Source of the DNA: Saccharospirillum alexandrii
GTDB taxonomy: Bacteria; Pseudomonadota; Gammaproteobacteria; Pseudomonadales; Natronospirillaceae
DNA length: 64,000 nt
NCBI RefSeq assembly: GCF_004000275.1
Contig: NZ_RCIP01000005.1
Coordinates: 186,440 to 250,439, forward strand
Reading direction: 5' to 3'
This document shows, one piece after another, positions 61,677 to 64,000 of this stretch. Below the pieces are notes generated by a model. That model searched no databases. It saw only the letters and a program-made list of their open reading frames with translations, and was not told the DNA's origin. Positions within the stretch are counted from its first letter, which is position 1. Every line of letters begins with the position of its first letter. The translations under genes were made by a program, and so were the position numbers.

Positions 61677-61806
61677 TCGCACCGGCTACCCGGGATACTC
61701 CTGTGGGGTCGGGCGGAATGCCGCCCACTCAATCCATCCATGGAGCCTAGGCCGCAGCATCCATGCTGCGGACTTCCCCACATGAGCATCCCGAGCAGCC
61801 GGTGCT
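61677..61806 (+). repeat. Long palindromic intergenic repeat, copy F
   Basis: Arms CTACCCGGGATACTCCTGTG and CACATGAGCATCCCGAGCAG pair imperfectly. The core is forward, with an extra small hairpin (GGGCGGAATGCCGCCC) inserted after GTCG, then CAATCCATCCA, TGGAGCCTAGG and the CCGCAGCATCCATGCTGCGG hairpin. Lies between convergent methyltransferase genes. Confidence 0.8.
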
Positions 61807-61833
61807 TGCCTGATCAATAAATCCGACTATAAG

Positions 61834-62589
61834 CTAAAAAAAATACCCCAGGCGTCTGGCATACACATCGCCGCTGCCTTCGCGGGTCGCTTCCAGTTTG
61901 TGTGTCATCTCACCCGGGGTTAGCCAGCGCTCGAACTGCAGGCGGTGGGTTTCGCCGGGCGCCAGGTTGTATTCGTAATTGCCCAGTGCTTCCAAACGGT
62001 CGATGCAGGCCAGCGCGATGTTAATGCTGGCCGGGATGTACTCGAACGACAGGGCGGCCAGCGGTCGGGATAACCCCTGCAGAACCGCCAGCTCAAAGCC
62101 CTCGACATCGATTTTGCAAAACCGGGGTTCGCCGTGAAGCTCGATCAGGGCATCGAGCGTGGTGACGGGTACTGTTACTTCACGGTCCCAGCGCACCGAC
62201 TGAAACGACGCATCCTGTTGTACCTGGGTTATCCACTCCCGTGACATCGTTGTGACCGTTGGCGTGCGCGTGCTGATGAACAGGGTGGCTTCGCCCGGTT
62301 CAGCGCCGATGGCTTTCTCGACCAGGGTAATTTTCGGGTCTTTGCCATAACGGCGGCGCAGGGTGTCCATTAACAAGGGTTGTGGTTCCACGGCCACGAC
62401 GGTGGCGTCCAGATCACGCCAGGCCTTCAGCCGGTTGCCGACGTGGGCGCCAATTTCGAAACACACATCACCTGGGCGAATGAACTGGCCGTAACAGCGA
62501 CGCATGCGCGACTGCCTTCCGGGAATGCCGTAATACATCAGCAGTGAACGCCAGAGACCAAGGCGTTCGCGCCATCCTGTGTGTGCCAT
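61834..62589 (-). CDS. FkbM-family methyltransferase
   Basis: 251 residues from the ATG at 62589, which overlaps the sulfatase stop (the frame extends upstream to 62697 inside the sulfatase gene). Motifs of the FkbM family: DVCFEIGAHVGNRLKAWR (SAM motif I), VVAVEPQP, FCKIDVEGFELAVLQGLSRPL and LSFEYIP. Such enzymes O-methylate sugars or small molecules. Co-translated with the sulfatase-family protein upstream. Confidence 0.88.
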   Translation of the reverse strand: MAHTGWRERLGLWRSLLMYYGIPGRQSRMRRCYGQFIRPGDVCFEIGAHVGNRLKAWRDLDATVVAVEPQPLLMDTLRRRYGKDPKITLVEKAIGAEPGEATLFISTRTPTVTTMSREWITQVQQDASFQSVRWDREVTVPVTTLDALIELHGEPRFCKIDVEGFELAVLQGLSRPLAALSFEYIPASINIALACIDRLEALGNYEYNLAPGETHRLQFERWLTPGEMTHKLEATREGSGDVYARRLGYFF

Positions 62590-63998
62590 CAGTTGGGTTC
62601 CTTGTCGGGTTCGGAAAAGGCGTCGATAAAGCGGTCGCGAACCAGGTCCATGCGCCAGACCGGGGCGTTGGCATCCGGCAGCAGGCCGGGTTGCCATTGC
62701 CAGCTTTCTATCGCCTCGATAACCGCCGGGTCGCTGGCAATCAGGTGTACCGGTACGTCACGGTTCTCGGCGTCGCCGGTGATCATCGGCGCAGCCTGGT
62801 GATCGCCCAGCACCAGCAGCACCAGATCGTCGTCACCGTATTCCTGCAGGTAGGAGACCAGCGTCTCCAGCATGTATTCGATCGACTGGCGGTAATACTG
62901 GCGAATGGAATTTACATCGCTCCAGACTTCTTCCGGGCTGGGCCCGGCCTGGGCCTGGTCGTTAAAGATTTGGCCGTCGCCGACCTGACCCCAGGGCACC
63001 ACTCGGGTGTTGGGTGTCCAGGGGGCGTGCGAGGAAATCAGGGCCAGTTCTGCCATGATTGGTTGCCGGTTTTGCGCGCTGCGCTCGCGCGCCTGCAGGG
63101 CCGACCAGACGTACTGGTCGGGCATGGTTACCCAGTTAAAAGGCAGGCCCTCGTAGCCGAAATTATGGGCATGGTAGATCTGGTCGTAACCGTAATAAGC
63201 GCCTTCGGGCCAGGCCAGGCTGATCGCCGGCATCGCCGCTACGGTGCGCCAGCCGGCCCGCTGAAACAGGCGGTTCAAGGTAACCCGCTCGCTGAGAATG
63301 AGGCTTTTGTAACGGGTTTCGCTGTCGATCCAGGCGCCGGAGAGTACCGACGCGTGGGCAAGCCAGCTCAGTCCGCCGACCGTCGGTGCGGTTAGAAAGG
63401 CGCTGCGCATCTGCAGGCCTTCGGCGTCGAGCGCGGCTTCCGCCCAGGCCAGTTTGTCGGTTATCGGGTCTTTGAAGGGGTCTTGCTCCAGCAACACCCG
63501 GCCGTAAGACTCGGCGAACACAATGTAGACGTCTTTTCCTTCCAGGCGCGAAAACAACGAATTGGCAGGCAATTCGGCGGCGGCATCATCACCGACCGTT
63601 GCTGCAAAGTCCTGTATATCCTGAAGGCTGTGAACGGTATCCCGCCCGTGGGCGACCAGTTGATCCCAGGCGAAGGTATCGGCGCGCGACCAGCCCGTGG
63701 CCTTCAACCCGCCCCAGGCCAGCAACCCCACTAGCAGTGCAACACCGGCCAGACGCGGCGCGGCTTGCAAGGTGCGTTGAATGCGCCCGAGCATGACATA
63801 CGCCAGCCAACACACCAGGGCGATGACCAACACCAGCCCCAGGGCAACCAGTGCCGACGCCAGGCTGCCCAGTACCCCGCTCAGCAAGCGGCTGGCATCT
63901 GCCAGCAAGTGGCTGTCGAAAACCGGATTAAAGCGCCGCGCAAAGATTTCATGGGTGACCAGATCTGCGCCGCGCAGCAGTATCCCCAGGCCCAGCAT
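62589..63998 (-). CDS. Sulfatase/LTA-synthase-like membrane protein (probably 5'-truncated by the window edge)
   Basis: At least 469 residues. N-terminal membrane helices (about 40-70 and 80-100) precede an alkaline-phosphatase/sulfatase-fold domain: DVYIVFAESYGRVL, nucleophile-type Thr in TAPTVGGLSWLAHASVLSG and metal-site VLLVLGDHQAAPMI. The membrane arrangement resembles phosphoethanolamine or glycerol-phosphate transferases and lipoteichoic-acid-type sulfatases. The frame reaches the window end, so the true start may lie beyond 64000; the ATG at 63998 is the last visible one. Its stop overlaps the FkbM start. Confidence 0.78.
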   Translation of the reverse strand: MLGLGILLRGADLVTHEIFARRFNPVFDSHLLADASRLLSGVLGSLASALVALGLVLVIALVCWLAYVMLGRIQRTLQAAPRLAGVALLVGLLAWGGLKATGWSRADTFAWDQLVAHGRDTVHSLQDIQDFAATVGDDAAAELPANSLFSRLEGKDVYIVFAESYGRVLLEQDPFKDPITDKLAWAEAALDAEGLQMRSAFLTAPTVGGLSWLAHASVLSGAWIDSETRYKSLILSERVTLNRLFQRAGWRTVAAMPAISLAWPEGAYYGYDQIYHAHNFGYEGLPFNWVTMPDQYVWSALQARERSAQNRQPIMAELALISSHAPWTPNTRVVPWGQVGDGQIFNDQAQAGPSPEEVWSDVNSIRQYYRQSIEYMLETLVSYLQEYGDDDLVLLVLGDHQAAPMITGDAENRDVPVHLIASDPAVIEAIESWQWQPGLLPDANAPVWRMDLVRDRFIDAFSEPDKEPN

Positions 63999-64000
63999 CA

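Overview
The window comes from a GC-rich, Gram-negative marine-type gammaproteobacterium. hemX-hemY, the argH/AlgZ-AlgR neighbourhood, SutA-like, ThiL-PgpA, PtsP, OpgGH and glucose ABC transporter genes point to an Oceanospirillales/Pseudomonadales-like host. The species was inferred from gene content only.

Layout. 1-2231: end of a haem operon (hemX fragment, hemY) and a free-methionine-sulfoxide-reductase-like GAF protein. 2232-7165: a GtsABCD-type glucose/mannose ABC transporter operon with a motif-rich leader and a clear terminator. 7310-10363: a large PAS/GAF/GGDEF/EAL c-di-GMP protein. 10380-13787: argH divergent from an AlgZ/AlgR-like two-component pair. 13959-16342: a SutA-like small protein and pckA. 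16637-28002: a sugar catabolic island with a FadR-type GntR regulator, a GguC/FAH-family enzyme, lactonase, ketoglutarate-semialdehyde dehydrogenase, SDR sugar dehydrogenase, IlvD/Edd dehydratase and a ChvE-MmsAB (Ggu) transporter. Together these form a complete oxidative, non-phosphorylating pentose-to-2-ketoglutarate route. 28270-32409: thiL, pgpA and ptsP. 32622-38102: an RND/MMPL exporter, a LolA-like protein, an outer-membrane barrel and a TetR regulator. 38184-41944: OsmC, a metallopeptidase lipoprotein and a small exported protein.

At 42065 a CAU-anticodon tRNA carries an integrated 8.3-kb element (42096-50474). A 46-bp duplication of the tRNA 3' end bounds it. It encodes a Hachiman-type antiviral pair (HamA nuclease-like, HamB helicase), a P2 gpA-type HUH replication endonuclease, a small membrane protein, an AlpA-like DNA-binding protein, an unknown protein and a tyrosine integrase. 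It has no visible virion or conjugation genes, so it looks like a minimal rolling-circle-replicating defence carrier.

50622-54619 holds cytochrome b561 and opgGH. 54821-63998 holds an unusual set: a CDP-alcohol phosphotransferase, a UPF0104-type membrane protein, a tight ribA / RibD-reductase / zinc dehydrogenase / divergent PTPS operon, a glycosyltransferase, two methyltransferases and a sulfatase-family membrane enzyme. The RibA-RibD-dehydrogenase-PTPS operon is the best candidate for an undescribed metabolic pathway, perhaps making a modified pterin or pyrimidine from GTP.

Six copies of a roughly 105-185-bp palindromic repeat lie between genes. All share one core sequence, but each has its own self-complementary outer arms.
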